From assembly GCA_029237695.1 (NCBI GenBank), contig CM055277.1, forward strand, positions 40,706,242-40,770,241: a stretch of 64,000 bases of DNA. The letters run 5' to 3'. This stretch comes from Conchocele bisecta. Taxonomy: Eukaryota > Mollusca > Bivalvia > Lucinida > Thyasiridae. Shown here piece after piece: positions 1 through 11,819 of the stretch. The stretch's first letter is position 1, and each line of letters starts with the position of its first letter. The notes beneath the pieces were generated by a model. The model did no database searches and was not told where the DNA came from. It worked only from the letters and a program-made list of their open reading frames with translations. The position numbers and the translations under genes are program-made.

Positions 1-198
1 AGGTGAAAGAATTGTACCTGTGATATTAAATTATATACAGGTCCATTAAGAATGCTTACAAACTACAAATAACCCTAAAATACATTGCGTGTAGAGACAT
101 TTTTTGCCAGCTATCATTAATTTTGATTATTTGTTGTTTGTAAGCATTGTCAATGGACTTGTACTTAATTTGATATCACAGGTACGCGTCCTTCACCT
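1..198. repeat. Foldback hairpin downstream of left pseudogene
   Basis: Bases 1-72 are an imperfect reverse complement of 127-198, separated by about 54 bases. It starts about 120 bases past the stop position of the minus-strand pseudogene. The right-arm copy shows that the inverted repeat is longer than the part visible here. It could be one end of a mobile unit carrying the gene or an independent foldback element. Confidence 0.85.
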
Positions 199-318
199 TT
201 GGTTTTAGGAGTGGCCCGGATGCCGCGACCGATATGTGACATGCTGGATGACTGTGTGCTCTGTGTGATACATGTACATCTAATCCACTATAAACGATTC
301 ACAACCCGAAATTTCAGT

Positions 319-3300
319 TTAGATTATGTTCATACATGGCTTTGCATCACCGCCATGAGCCTTACAACTACACAAAGCTGTACAACGTAGACCAGACTTG
401 CGACATTTGCAGCGCATGGTCTTACACTGCATGTGACATGAACAGGATATTAATTTCCAGACATGCCGCTGGAATAGGATCCAACGTCATAAGGATGGGT
501 ACAAAGCCATCGTCACTGCGCTCCCACCCCATAGTGTCTGGCGCAGGAAGCTCCGGTATGGCAGTGTCAGCCTGCCTCCAGATTATAGACTGATAATGTA
601 CTCGCATTATGTGAAAGCGGAGAGCATCACTTGTTGGTGGTAATGCATCAGGCTTTACTGACTTTGAGAACAAGTGATATCTCGCTGTGTCAATAGAATC
701 GGTTTGAGGCACGTTGTAGATTCTACACAGGAACTTCTCTGCAGATTTGAGAATTGTCTGCGTGAACTCTCCTCCACCATCAACGAGTAACTCGTGGTTG
801 CATTTGAACACTTTCCATGCTGTTCGTTTGGTGTGACCTGAAAGGTAAGACGTCGTGTCACAGCCTGTGAGAGCATGGAATGGCAGTAGCGATGCTGCTA
901 ATTGTGGTGTGAGGCTATCGAACACTCGCTCTATAGGTATATAGCGCCGTTTCTTTGATGTGCCAGTCATCATGAACATGCGTATACACTGTGAACGTGG
1001 GACGTGTGCTATGAGTAGCAACAGTACGTCCGTGTCCCTCGAGGCCACAACGACAGTATCGAACTGGCTATGGACAGCATGAAGAACAAGCCGTGTATCA
1101 GCTTCTTCGTGCGTTGTACTTAGCAGCGGTACATCCGTTGCATCGTTTTAAGATGCCCGTACTTCTAGTTCGTCAGCAAAACCCACCAGCTACAACAATG
1201 TCCTTATCGTGTGGGGCATTGGCAAGTAGTTCCTCATACAGGAATCTAGCAAGATCAGCTTTGTTTGCGGAAAGAAATGCCATGAAGATTTCCCAGTTTT
1301 TTTGGCTAGGGTACACCACGACTTTCCACAATGCGTCTGATAGGCTGAGCAGCTTTTGTTCGCCGAGCCCTCGTGTTGACTTAATAGACATTTTCCTGTA
1401 CCGGTCAAAGACAATGTCTATTCTCTGGTACTTAGATCCAGTATGTAGCACTGATTTGACAAATACGTCGGCTAGATCACCGAAGCTTTTCTTTTTTGCA
1501 GTAGCAAGGTTTGCCAATGGCAACGACAAGTGCTTGACCATCAATGATGAAGACATGATGAGTGATCATGAAGTTCAACGGTTTCTGGACAGTCAATGCC
1601 TTCGGTTACCAAGTCTGATAATGCACTCTTGTTTCCGTACGGAGTGTGCCATTTAGTTCCGCAATTGATAGAGGAACTGGCATGCTCAAGAATGCTGGGC
1701 ATATCAACTTGGCGACCGGCCTCGAAGGCAGTGACCAACCGTTGAAGAACACTCTTGTCTGCCTTCATGACATGTTTTTGGTCTTTAGATCTGGTGACAA
1801 TGACGCAAATGTCCGGCGCATTGTTTTCTAGCTCAGGGGTCATGTAGTGACATGCTTGGATTTGCACCCTCAGTGACAACCAGTCTCTCCTGCACAAATA
1901 CTTGCAACTGTGCCATGCCACGGCATTTGGCATTTATTAATGATTCTCGTATTACTTCCGTTGCAATGTCTTTGTTTGCAATGTTTTGCAGAGTAGTACG
2001 TTCGGTTCCAGGTGTGAACACCCCAAATCTCTGGAACGTACCGAGCAATGCCTCTTCATCAGCATTATCTCGTTTTTTGCGGGATTTGGTGCTCTCATTG
2101 TGACTTAGTTTCTCACATGAGTGCATCTGGAACATGGCGTATGTCTCTACTGCAATGTGAGACCTCAGGTTGTAAGAGAGTGTCCATCTAGATAAGGCGG
2201 AGGTAGTCTTTGTAATGCCAACAATTCCACCACCCTTCTTGCCTACACCATTCAACCACTCTTGAGCTTGATCATGGTCTACTTGGTTGAATTTGCGTGC
2301 CGAACGCCTGACCCTTTTCAGAGTTACCCTTTTCAAACTCTGTCAGTACCGGAGCAGGAAGCTGGTGCATTTCGGCCAGATATACTGGCCCCCATCTGGC
2401 ATAGTTGTAGTGGTCGTAGCGCATAAAATATGGCAACATCATCCCGAACGACTGCAGATGGAGGTTCCAGATACCATCACGCTGTGCACGGGGTGAATAG
2501 CAGGAGTATGGCTACCATATCCATGTATTTCCACCAGAAGGACACATTTGCATGCTCACCCGATTGACTGGCAACAAACTCATCGAGAGGCTTCTGAACT
2601 CGTTCATGTTTCAGCAATGTCGCCAACTCGGTTCATTCATTTTCGTATAGGGATTATTGCACAGATCTGATATCTGGTCATAATACTCTATGTCAGACTC
2701 TTTGACGAAATCAAGAACACGGGGCATCATCTGACGCCACAATGCTTGCAGTGTTTATGGAGCCTCATGCCTTTGTTGTATGCCTTACCAGACAGAACTA
2801 GTTTAGCCGTACCCTGACCAACTAATCCACTTTCTACCCATACCTCAGCTAACCCCGACCCGTTCATATGATCTCCAATAGTCTTTAAAAAGTTCATGGA
2901 GATATGAAGGCCACCAAGGCGTGGAATCAGTATATTCTGGTACTCCGGGACGGACCATTTTAGTTCCATCAACTTGCAATACAACGCTTGGTCAACAGTA
3001 ATTACTGTATGCTCTTGTCCAAGAGCCGACGATATGGTCATGCATCACTTCACTACTGTGTTCAGCGTGTCAAACTCATGTGCAGGGGCAAGGATGATTG
3101 GTATATACCCATTGATGTTAGCTCAGAATCGTCTGATGACAGTGATTCGTTAAAACACTGTCCACCCCACCTTCTCTTCTGATGTCTGACGTTGTGTAAA
3201 GAATGCTAAGTCAGTAGCCTGTGCATCCTTTACACACTCAGAATCAGCAACATAGTCGTCAAACCAAGCCGTTTCCACAGGTTTTGAAAAGACTGGAAGT

Positions 3301-4049
3301 GGCTTGTTTGGTTTGATGTTGACAGGAATCAGCTCCTCAATGATTGGGGGGACTTTCAATGCGTGACTACGGGACAGATCAAGTGTATGCAACATGACGT
3401 CAAGCTCGAGGCCTCGCTGCCATGCCGCTACCTGGGTGGCGTGGAAAGTATTCTTCCCATCAAGCGTTTCGTCAAGAATGTCAATGTTATCAGCAGTATA
3501 GTGAACAAATTTGTTTGGTACAATGTTTGGTGGATTTACAATTACAGCCCCAGTTTGTGTGTCTAGTGTTTTCAGTGTACTTTCTGCTAAAGCAGTGTTC
3601 ATTTTCAAAACCTGTTCGTAGCTGAGACAGTGGCCAGCATTATGTAACAACTGCACTAGACCTTTTGAACGGGTTGCCTGATGTATTGTGCTGGCCAGAC
3701 CAATGTGTTTGGGGGTCAATTTCTTTCCACCACCGATGCCATATACAAGGTCCTGTGCAACGCTTAGAACCTTTCGTCGAACTTGATCTTCCGCAGCCCC
3801 ATCTTCAGGCAGCGTAACGTAGCTCTTTCAAAAGCCATACCATTGCTACGTCTTTGTCAACTGTATCTTTCATCGTCTTTTTGGTTTCTCTCATGAACGC
3901 ACTGAAACATCCTAAATGATATTTCGCCTCATCAGCCATAAGGTCGATAACAACACAAGGATTACTCGAAGTCGGATTGTATGATCAAACATTGCTGCAT
4001 CAAGGATTTCACGGCTCTTTTTAGGTGTCATTACTGATCTAGGTGTCAT
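319..4049 (-). pseudogene. Decayed multicopy gene: FEN1/XPG-like nuclease pattern plus CXC-like tail (left copy)
   Basis: Reverse-strand reading segments, interrupted by frameshifts and stops, line up in order with the right-arm copy. The start corresponds to an ATG at 4047-4049 and the stop to TAA at 319-321. The N-terminal part has the YHLGC motif. The segment at 3150-3719 carries the PPNIVPNKFVHYTADN region, and 2727-3041 the DQALYCKLMEL and RLGGLH motifs. The segment at 1833-2336 is a basic stretch, and 422-1048 carries SRDTDVLLLL and ALTGCDTTSYL. It shares with the right copy an extra base after the GWTVF motif, a TGA before CMTISSALGQ and a frameshift after MRLHK. A further base change shifts the frame in the cysteine-rich end. 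I recognise it as a multicopy invertebrate protein family without an established name known to me. Function is inferred from motifs only. Confidence 0.8.
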
Positions 4050-4641
4050 TATTTACATCAACACCGGGATTTCACGCGCTACGCGCGCACCTGTCATGTA
4101 TGGTGCACAGTCAGTGTCATTGAATTTTAGGACTTTTTTCTGTGGTTGTTATATCGATGAACTACCGTTTACAATATCAATCGCTTATGAAGGAATATGT
4201 TCAGGGTCAAAAGCTAAATAGCCAAGCCTAATAGGATTTTAAAGGTTCATGGAGCCTGGAATATGCCATCAGTGTTGTTCCACCGTCATCGCCGATATAT
4301 ATGGCAAACAAAACAATGTTTTACACCTCTATAGTAACAATACTGTAGCATGTATTGCACCAATACTTAGTTAGTTCACTAACATGTTCTTGGCATGGGC
4401 TCACATTATCTCACTAGAACTATTAATAAAATATATACACATTTCTTTCTTTTTTTCGCAAAAAAATTACAATCATTCAGATATTTTGTGAATGTTTTTA
4501 GTTGTAAGCATACACAAATCCTTTTTAATGTATTGCACAACCCATATAACGTTATCTGCATGTTCATTTGCATACAATTTGCTTACAATAATGCACTCAT
4601 TCAATTTAACTAAGACCAGGAAAGGCGAAAAAAAAAAGATT

Positions 4642-4782
4642 GGCCGCCATTTTGTTTTTGCAAATTTGAAGCCTTTATCCTCATTTTTTTTCGTGGTATC
4701 CCCCATTTTTGGATTCAGCATACTCGAATTATGTTAAAAAGTTGGACGTACCACTTTTACTAAAAAATGCCGACAGAAGTTT
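4642..4782 (+). repeat. 140-bp dispersed repeat flanking the pseudogene
   Basis: The block begins near 'ggccgccattttgtttttg' and ends at 'aaaatgccgacagaag'. It recurs at 37896-38037 (reverse) and 43133-43272 (forward). The last two flank the right pseudogene in inverted orientation, as long terminal repeats of a composite unit would. Confidence 0.85.
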
Positions 4783-4799
4783 CATTTCTTGAAATGCCG

Positions 4800-5224
4800 A
4801 CTAGTCTTTATGCTACTAGACAAAATTGATAAAGAATTTGAAAAAAAAAATGAAAAAAAAAAATGGAAAAAAAGTTTAAAAATTAAAAATAATAATGCTT
4901 GCTACTGGAGCCCAGAATTTTTTTTAATAGTCCTATATTTATCTACATATATCTGCACAGGTCCACATAATGCCACAATATTTTCAACACAGTTTACGGA
5001 AATGTAATATAATCATTTACCTGTATAAATTACCTGTAAGTGGTCAGTGGTCAGTTGCACATGCTACTGGACAAAAATTGAAAACTAATTTGAAAAAAAA
5101 AATGAAAAAAAAGAAAATGAGAAAAAAAAAATGGAAAAAAAAAGAAAAAAAAATTAAAAAATAATAATGCTTGCTACTGGAGCCCAGATTTTTTTTTCAG
5201 TCAAATTGAAAAAGTTTAATTTAA

Positions 5225-5256
<32 letters not shown>

Positions 5257-5288
5257 AAAAAAAAGGAAAAAAAAAGGAAAAAAAAAGG

Positions 5289-5319
<31 letters not shown>

Positions 5320-5460
5320 AAAAAAATAATAATGCTTGCTATTGGAGACCAGATTTGTTTTTAATAGTCCTATATTTATCTACATATATCTGCACAGGTC
5401 CACATAATGCCACAATATTTTCAACACAGTACCCAATGTAGTAATTTACCTGTATAAATT
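4800..5460 (+). repeat. Poly-A-rich tandem repeat block
   Basis: About three imperfect units each combine 'tgctactggacaaaattg', long A runs with scattered G or T, and 'aataataatgcttgctact'. A downstream 100-bp segment containing 'ctacatatatctgcacagg' occurs twice (about 4935 and 5375). Homopolymer lengths differ from the right arm and are unreliable. Short Lys-rich open frames here are artefacts of the A runs. Confidence 0.85.
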
Positions 5461-5599
5461 ACCTGGTCAACAGTGGTCAAGCACTGGACATCTGCACATG
5501 CTAGCCCATGCTAGCACATGGTTCTCCCAGTTTCTATTGTTCTCTCTACAAGTAAGGTGTACAGAGCAGACGAGAAAACAGGTCTTCATGCATTATTGT

Positions 5600-6230
5600 C
5601 CAGTTTGTAGAGTGCGCAAAACAAAAAAGGGAGATAAGTGAAAAATTAGCTACGCAAGAGTTGTCATTCTTGTGCGCGACACACCTCCGGGTCGTGGTCT
5701 ATGCATGTGTGAAGTTTCATGAAAATATTCCAAAGGGTGGTCGAGTTATGCTCCGGACAGGAAATCAGTGAGCGAAAACAAAAAAGGGAGATAACTAAAA
5801 AATTAGCTATGCAAGAGTTGTCATTCTTGTGCACGACACACCTTGGGTTCGTGGTCTAATTGAATGTGTTAAGTTTCATAAAAATATTCCAAAGGGTGGT
5901 CGAGTTATGGTCAATCAGTGCGCGAAACAAAAAAGGGAGATAACTAAAAAATTAGCTATGCAAGAGTTGTCATTCTTGTGCGCGACACACCTTCGGGTCG
6001 TGGTCTATGCATGTGTGAAGTTTCATGAAAATATTCGAAAGGGTGGTGGAGTTATGCTCCGGACACGAAATCAGTGCGAGAAACAAAAAAGGGAGATAAC
6101 TCAAAAATTAGCTATGCAAGAGTTGTCATTCTTGTGCGCGACACACCTTCGGGTCGTGGTCTATGCATGTGTGAAGTTTCATGAAAATATTCCAAAGGGT
6201 GTTCGAGTTATGCTCCGGACAAGAAGTGTC
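5600..6230 (+). repeat. Tandem satellite, about 155-bp unit, four copies
   Basis: The marker gtgcgcgacacacct recurs at about 5672, 5829, 5978 and 6134. Each unit also holds 'gggagataactaaaaaatt' and 'gtttcatgaaaatattcc'. Solo or paired copies occur at 44745-45050 and 63310-63425, so the family is dispersed as well as tandem. Open frames across it are repeat translations. Confidence 0.93.
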
Positions 6231-6234
6231 TGCG

Positions 6235-6262
6235 GCGGACGCGGACGCGGACGCGGACGCGG
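6235..6262 (+). repeat. (GCGGAC)n minisatellite, 4 units
   Basis: Four GCGGAC units occur here against seven in the mirrored copy at 36371-36422. That 18-bp length difference separates the two arms. Confidence 0.95.
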
Positions 6263-6280
6263 CGCGCTGTCAAATCCATA

Positions 6281-6308
6281 GTATCCCCCGCCGGAGTCCG
6301 GGGGATAC
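6281..6308. repeat. Short GC-rich hairpin
   Basis: GTATCCCCCG and CGGGGGATAC form 10-bp perfect arms around an 8-base loop. The same hairpin lies at 36324-36351, and a related GTGTATC/GATACAC stem occurs near 45064-45087. Confidence 0.85.
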
Positions 6309-7257
6309 AATAATCCCAAAGCATATGCTTGAACCTGATGTAAATGATACAATTAACATGTAGATTAGTGTATCAGTCATTTTGTCAGTTGACTGGTTTC
6401 TGCAAGCAAATAGTGTCTATGGCATAACAAATATGGCTTAATTTGTAACGTACTACCTTTGACTACACCGCGCATGAATATCTGATGATTTAGTGTGGTT
6501 AAGCCTAAAACTGACATATAACGGTTTACCATAGGAGTGCCAGATAGTAATCATTATTATCCTACATTTAAAATCATAGATTCTGACAATCATCGCTAAG
6601 TGATTGAGGCAGTGTTGTTTAATCCATGAATAATGATTCCTCAAGATAGTTGTCGAGCATTTTCAGCCGCGGCCATTGGCATTAGTGGAGACACAGTATT
6701 GTGAACTTTCAGCAACAAACTATAGAACCACCTGAGAAAGGCATGTTTGAAAGATGATTTGCTGAAATATTAATATATGTATGTAAATGCGAAGTAAATG
6801 CACGGAACCTGTGAACTGTATGTGACGATATGAGTATCATGAGAAACATGTATGACATATAAAGAAGTTCAGTGGAAGGAAACATATTTGAAACATGTCC
6901 CAATTCTGATATTGTAATATGTGTGTCATGCGTCCGTGTATGCTTGCATATTAGTTTCCGTTTAACGTGCCGAAAGGTGGATATGTTACCCACAATACAT
7001 TACAATAATTATACGTTTTATCAATCCGATTACGCATTAGATGCCAAACAAAATCATAATCCGGCCGCCGGCTGATGAAAAGGTCATTACGGTACGTGTG
7101 ATCAAAGTAGACTATTATCATTTACAGATAGTCCACTGTAATTCCGATGTAAAAGCACGGAAATACATGTCTGTGTGCATTGCAATAATGAACACTGATC
7201 AATATCAGCGATATTTAACAGTGAAATCGGTCATAATTTAACACATCGATGTCGCAA
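6309..7257. other. Stretch with no supported gene
   Basis: This is AT-rich DNA with only short, unsupported open frames on both strands, equally present in the mirrored arm. I see no RNA gene, tandem repeat or clear transposon ends in it. Confidence 0.6.
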
Positions 7258-7287
7258 GGTTGTCCGGTTTAGAGAGGTTCCTCTGTA
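7258..7287 (-). mobile_element. Solo terminus of CAGTGGAACCTCTCTAAA-type MITE
   Basis: The bases ggttgtccggtttagagagg and following match the ends of the element at 17111-17325 and the terminus at 57209-57237. Only one end is visible, so this is a truncated copy. Confidence 0.65.
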
Positions 7288-7809
7288 CATTATTAGCATA
7301 CCATAAACATATACGATACATATATAAAGCATACAGTAGCATAGAAAACATTGGGCATTCCTAAGAATTACGTATTTTCGCATTTGAATGTCAGCTTCCG
7401 ATATCGTAAACATCAACTCCATGAAATTGCATGCTAAATTGAAATTGAAATTGGCTGTAGGTATATTGCGTAATAGATCTATCGGAAAACCACGCGATTA
7501 TTGAGTGACGTAATCACTTTCACCGATACATGGTTACTACTAACGCCGCTTTGCTGCAGACACAAAGATACACCCGCTTGCAACTCTTCCAGAGCTTATT
7601 GCAATATAGTTCAGCATTGCACATATGTAGATAATCACCACAAACAATGCAATATCTTAATACGCGATGTACGTATATGATAAGCAGAGATAACCGAATT
7701 TTATCGCTGACGTATCAATGGCGTAGTGTCCAGTCCAAACAAGTTTATCATGTACATGATGTAACACCTGCGGAAATATGACTGCAACGCTATTTATATT
7801 TTGCAATAA

Positions 7810-8160
7810 CGGACGGACGGACGGACGTTCCAACATTTTGGGTCTAATGGGTATTTCCATTGTTTGAAGAACAAAGAAAAAGCCCCTAAACAACAATAGA
7901 GTTTATGAGCTTACGGAATATTACAAAGGAATCTTTTGTTCCTAGCCACGCCCCTAAGCTCTCAAACCCCCGGACGTTGGCCCGGACGGACGGACGGACG
8001 GACCAACATTTCTTTAAAAGATCAAAGGAATAGCCCCTAAACTACAATAGGTTTAGGGACTAATGGAATAAATATATTGTATTATATCTTCTTAGGCTCC
8101 TCCCCGAGCCCCTATACCCCCAATGTTAGCCCGGACGGACGGACGGACGGACGGACGGAA
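7810..8160 (+). repeat. (GGAC)n tracts in an imperfect 160-bp tandem repeat
   Basis: Three GGAC tracts (about 7810, 7982 and 8133) are each followed by related sequence containing 'aaagcccctaaacaacaat' or 'atagcccctaaactacaat'. The mirrored copy is at 34468-34820. Confidence 0.85.
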
Positions 8161-8229
8161 CACCCGGCACGAAAACAATATGCCATTTGTTAAAAAAATT
8201 GGATATTTTTATTAAAAATGAAAAAATAC

Positions 8230-8383
8230 CTTTCCAGAATCCGGTTACATTGATGACCAAGATCATGGAATTCATGACTGTGGCCACTACGATCAGCTTG
8301 ACCACGGTCGGCCGTCCCGGCGAGTGTGGGACAGTCTTCGTCTCCGGCATAGTATCTTCCAACATCCCGAAATCGTCCGACAT
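8230..8383 (-). CDS. Possible first coding exon, single-pass membrane protein (left allele)
   Basis: Read on the minus strand from the ATG at 8381-8383, this gives about 51 residues beginning MSDDFGMLEDTMPETK and running into a hydrophobic stretch (VVKLIVVATVMNSMILVINV) that could be a signal anchor. The frame meets a GT in the context 'gaaag|gtattt' at 8228-8229, a plausible splice donor. The base at -3 of the ATG is A. The predicted residues are identical in the mirrored arm. No downstream exon could be recognised, so the gene, if real, must continue across a long intron. It may also be a chance frame; I do not recognise the protein. Confidence 0.25.
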
Positions 8384-8474
8384 ACTTGTAATGTTGTCTC
8401 GTGCAACTACACACCAATGTACCGTCCGATTGCAGCTGAATCAAAAATGTAAAAGTACTTAAGCAAAAAGTTCA

Positions 8475-8517
8475 GATCCTGATGAGACGGTTCGTTAAGA
8501 GCCGGCTCATCTGCATC
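8475..8517. repeat. GATCCTGATGAGACGG-type foldback copy
   Basis: This is a diverged member of the hairpin family seen in cleaner form at 14646-14690 and 15176-15219. It directly precedes the TTAA-flanked MITE. Confidence 0.7.
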
Positions 8518-8568
8518 TGCACTGTTTGCATAAACAGCTATAGCGGACGTTCGGGTTCAAAGGGTTAA

Positions 8569-8892
8569 AGGGGCATATCCGGATTTTTAAAAAAATACTA
8601 TGCAAAATAAAAACGTGTTTTCATCATGGCACTTGTGTAAAGTGGTTTAAGTGAAGAGATATGACGATACTATGACTGTTGGGTTGTTTCAAGTTTCAGC
8701 GATATTGGTACATACATGTAAGTATCAGATGTTCTATCTTACTTAACGCAACAAGATAGGAAATCCGATATTTATCTACCTATATGGGTGAAAATAAAAA
8801 CAACGAGCTGTCCTACTATCGTTATATATGTTCCATGATGAAAACACGTTTTTATTTTTTATAGCATTTAAAAAAAATCCTGATATTTCCCT
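8569..8892. mobile_element. TTAA-flanked MITE, family A (left arm)
   Basis: TTAA lies at 8565-8568 and 8893-8896. Inside it are imperfect terminal inverted repeats of about 60 bp starting AGGGGCATATCC and ending GATATTTCCCT, each followed inward by an 'aaaacgtgttttcatcatg' block. There is no coding sequence. TTAA target duplications are known for the piggyBac and Kolobok superfamilies; which one applies here is not resolvable from the ends alone. Confidence 0.9.
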
Positions 8893-10663
8893 TTAAATGG
8901 CAGGAAACATAATATTGTCGTTTGCTGGTTTCTACGCGCGTCACATTTGTATTTCAAAACAGTCTGTTACTATGTTTTGTCAACGTATGACCATTCGAGA
9001 GGATTCTCATGCGCTGGAGATTTGTATATTGTTGAAAAGTTATGAACGCGAACGCTACCACTTTCAACAAACGTGTACCTGTCGTTAAATGTGAATAAAT
9101 CCACCAAAGAGTTCTCAAAATCAGAAACAAATGTGAACCTAGTTGTGTTTCCACTTATGAACTGCTTAGTTGTACGAAGATTACTGAAACGGGTCCAAGT
9201 GGTCTAAGCGGCTGGCGCCGATCGGAAACGTTAACAAATGTCCATTACGCAAACATTGTATTAGCGAGCCAACCTCACCAAACCCCCGGTTACCTACGTA
9301 AACAGCGGGTTTGATGAGGTTGCCGCGCAATAGGTAATGCGGTCAAATAGGTCACGATGCAGTGACTATTTTCAATCAATAACTTATGTTGTAAGCGATT
9401 GTAATGTGTATTTTCAATATTTATATTATAAAATGTATCATATCGGTACACCTTTAAGTAATATTTGTATATTTTAAATGTAATGATGTTGTCATGAAGC
9501 GCATGAATAGTATTAATTAATCCAGTTTATATTGAGGCAAATCACACAGCCTAAAAACATAGTGTTGGAGTATAAACCATAGTATCGTATATTATTCATA
9601 AGTATATCACTATTAAACATTAATTACAATATGTATACATATTATTAAAACAGTAGATGCTACCACTGTTTCGCTGTATGTGATATTTATAACAACATAT
9701 TTTTTTTATTCGTCCGCGTACGGATTTCTGTCACACAAAGCGCCATTTTCAGTTCATATTTTGACCTGTGCATATGAACCGGACTAAGTTTAAACAACGC
9801 TCGATTCCGTCCAATTCAGATTTCTCTGCAGAATGTTCAGACTAACTACATATTAAGTAATGTTGCTAAATAAGTGTTAACGGCTGGAACATGGTTATCA
9901 CTAAAAGGAAGAAACCAGTCGTATTATTGAAAAATAAGATTTACCTGAGACCTCATGGCAGGCCGCCATTAATCCAGTGTAAACAATAGACCGTGTGATC
10001 CCATTTCCTGAGTAGCCCCCGCTTAGTGAAACGATGTGCTAATCATGATATTATGTTCCCCAATAATTGGAAACAAGGTTTGAATTTCTCGGTAAAAACT
10101 ACGAAAGTCATAAAAAAATAACGATGTATATTTAACATTGGATACGCTTAGACGGTATTACTCTCTCATCGGATCGTCAGTTGTCGTCGATAGCGATTTA
10201 ACGTACTGATCTGGTCTTAATTTATTGTCAACTTTCAACGCCATTTACGAGATATGGCTAATTTTGGAAATAAATAACGGCAAATTACGATGACGTCTGC
10301 TCTGAAATATCTGTCAACATGCGGACGTAATTTAAGGAAATCGATTATATTTTAAGGCTACATCTGTGACTAATTACGAATTTATGTATGGTCTTTGGCT
10401 ACACCCGACACATTACACAGATCTAGTTGTAAATACACGTCGCTTTGTGTGGGGGAAAAATCGATAATGCGTATTGTGTGTGACGAGGTGTTGATCTGAT
10501 GACAGCTGTGACCCTTAGGCAATGTTTTGAAATTGACGTGTCGTTTTGATGTGTGCCGCAACACCTCACTGTCGGAGACAACATGACAATTAACGATATA
10601 CTCTCGATTATACACAGATCTATTAGACGGCTGGTTATTTAAAATAAAGAGTAGTTCAGTACA

Positions 10664-10910
10664 CCTTCGCTGATATTGTTTTTAGAAAATCAGTAATATT
10701 TTCCGGAAATGGTGTTGAAAAGTTGACAAAAATTCTATCACCGTATTTAGTTGTGCCGATATTGTTTTAAAAAATCAGTAATTTTTTTCCGTAAATGGTG
10801 TTGAAAATTGACAAAATATATAAGCCGCATTTCTCCGATATTCGTTTAGAAAATCACCAATATTTTCTGTAAATGGTATTGACACAAAATGCAGCGTTCA
10901 CGCGGAATTC
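10664..10910 (+). repeat. Three tandem copies of an 80-bp module
   Basis: Copies starting near 10669, 10755 and 10834 share 'gatattgtttttagaaaatc' and 'aaatggtgttgaaaagttg'. Related single copies lie at 27465-27560 in the right-arm insertion and at about 58440-58520. Confidence 0.75.
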
Positions 10911-11154
10911 AAATAAAATACAAAATAATAATTTAATAAATAGACGCGATGGCTACTGTGTTTGCGGCCAGTGAATTTTGGTCGTGGTAGCCACAGGCGC
11001 AGTTCGAACAGTGTTGTGAGCAGATGGAGGACAATAATTATTTCAAATTCATAAAAAAATGTTTGCTGTCCGAAAATTAATTAATTGTGACAGCCAAAAA
11101 AAATAGATTTTGGGACAGTAAAACATTATATGGTATAGACAGCATAGACAGTAC

Positions 11155-11255
11155 CTCAAACTTAAAAAAAACAGTAACAAACTGTCTGTGTATATATTAC
11201 TTAAACTTAAAAAATCAGTAACAAACTGTCTGTGTATATATTACTTAAAGACAGA
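11155..11255 (+). repeat. 50-bp direct repeat pair
   Basis: The sequence 'cagtaacaaactgtctgtgt' with its flank occurs twice in a row inside the left-arm insertion. Confidence 0.85.
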
Positions 11256-11383
11256 CACTTTAATTGTTGGTAAGTTTCTATCAATTTATAGGTATTTTTA
11301 TTAAAATCATAAAATTGTGAAAATATTAAAAAATATTAAAATCACAAAAATAATATATATGGAGAAACAAAATTACACCACGT

Positions 11384-11465
11384 CGAGGTTTGAACCACCG
11401 ACCCTTCCGGGAATCGCTAATTAAATCATTGAAATCGGCGACCTTAACCTCACGACTGTTGCGCC
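11384..11465 (-). repeat. tRNA-like (SINE-type) remnant
   Basis: On the minus strand GGTTCAAACCTCGA fits a pol III B box and GTCGTGAGGTTAAGGTCGCC resembles the A box of class II (Ser/Leu-type) tRNAs. The cloverleaf is not intact, so I call a tRNA-derived relic rather than a tRNA gene. Confidence 0.5.
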
Positions 11466-11819
11466 ATTTACGACAATCACAGTTATACAGAAGTGCTATC
11501 AGTATTACGCCACCATTTGAACGTAATAATTATTAAATTATTTGCAACTCCATCTACAACAATACCGTTACAGAGATACGCTATTGAAACAACATGTATT
11601 AGTACCCATAACATAACAAAGTAATGTATCATTATATGTCACAGGAGATAGCTTAAAACTATATATACTAATCATAAACAGAACAATCCGCTTGGCTCGT
11701 ATGAAAATAGTTCGCATGATATTGATTATCTCCCTTGCCGAAAGTAGTTCAGTGATTTATTAATTCCAAATAAGACGTGTTTGCGTAATGTCCCTTTTGT
11801 GAGTCATAACTAATCTTAA

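Larger units (their letters stand above)
9244..11789. mobile_element. 2546-bp DNA transposon-like insertion present only in left arm
   Basis: The mirrored arm carries the empty site at about 33370-33380. The insertion begins ATTACGCAAACA, ends TGTTTGCGTAAT (12-bp perfect inverted repeats) and is flanked by a GTCC duplication at 9240-9243 and 11790-11793. It encodes no recognisable transposase; its longest frame is under 80 residues. Inside are three diverged copies of an 80-bp module (10664-10910), a 50-bp direct repeat (11155-11255) and a tRNA-like segment (11384-11465). It looks like a non-autonomous element of unassigned superfamily. Confidence 0.93.

Noticed and set aside
1093..1656. 187-residue plus-strand frame
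   Set aside because: It is antisense to the pseudogene; the minus-strand segments carry the family motifs.
4789..5364. Lysine-rich open frames
   Set aside because: They arise from A-run low complexity whose lengths differ between arms.
6235..6262. Coding Ala-Asp repeat in a small frame
   Set aside because: It is a simple GCGGAC minisatellite adjoining the satellite, with no surrounding coding signal.
5829..6281. 150-residue open frame
   Set aside because: It is the translation of the 155-bp satellite; the peptide itself repeats with the DNA unit.
9195..9225. tRNA-like GTGGTCTAAGCGGCTGGCGCC
   Set aside because: It resembles an A box of Leu-type tRNA but no B box follows in either arm, with or without the insertion.
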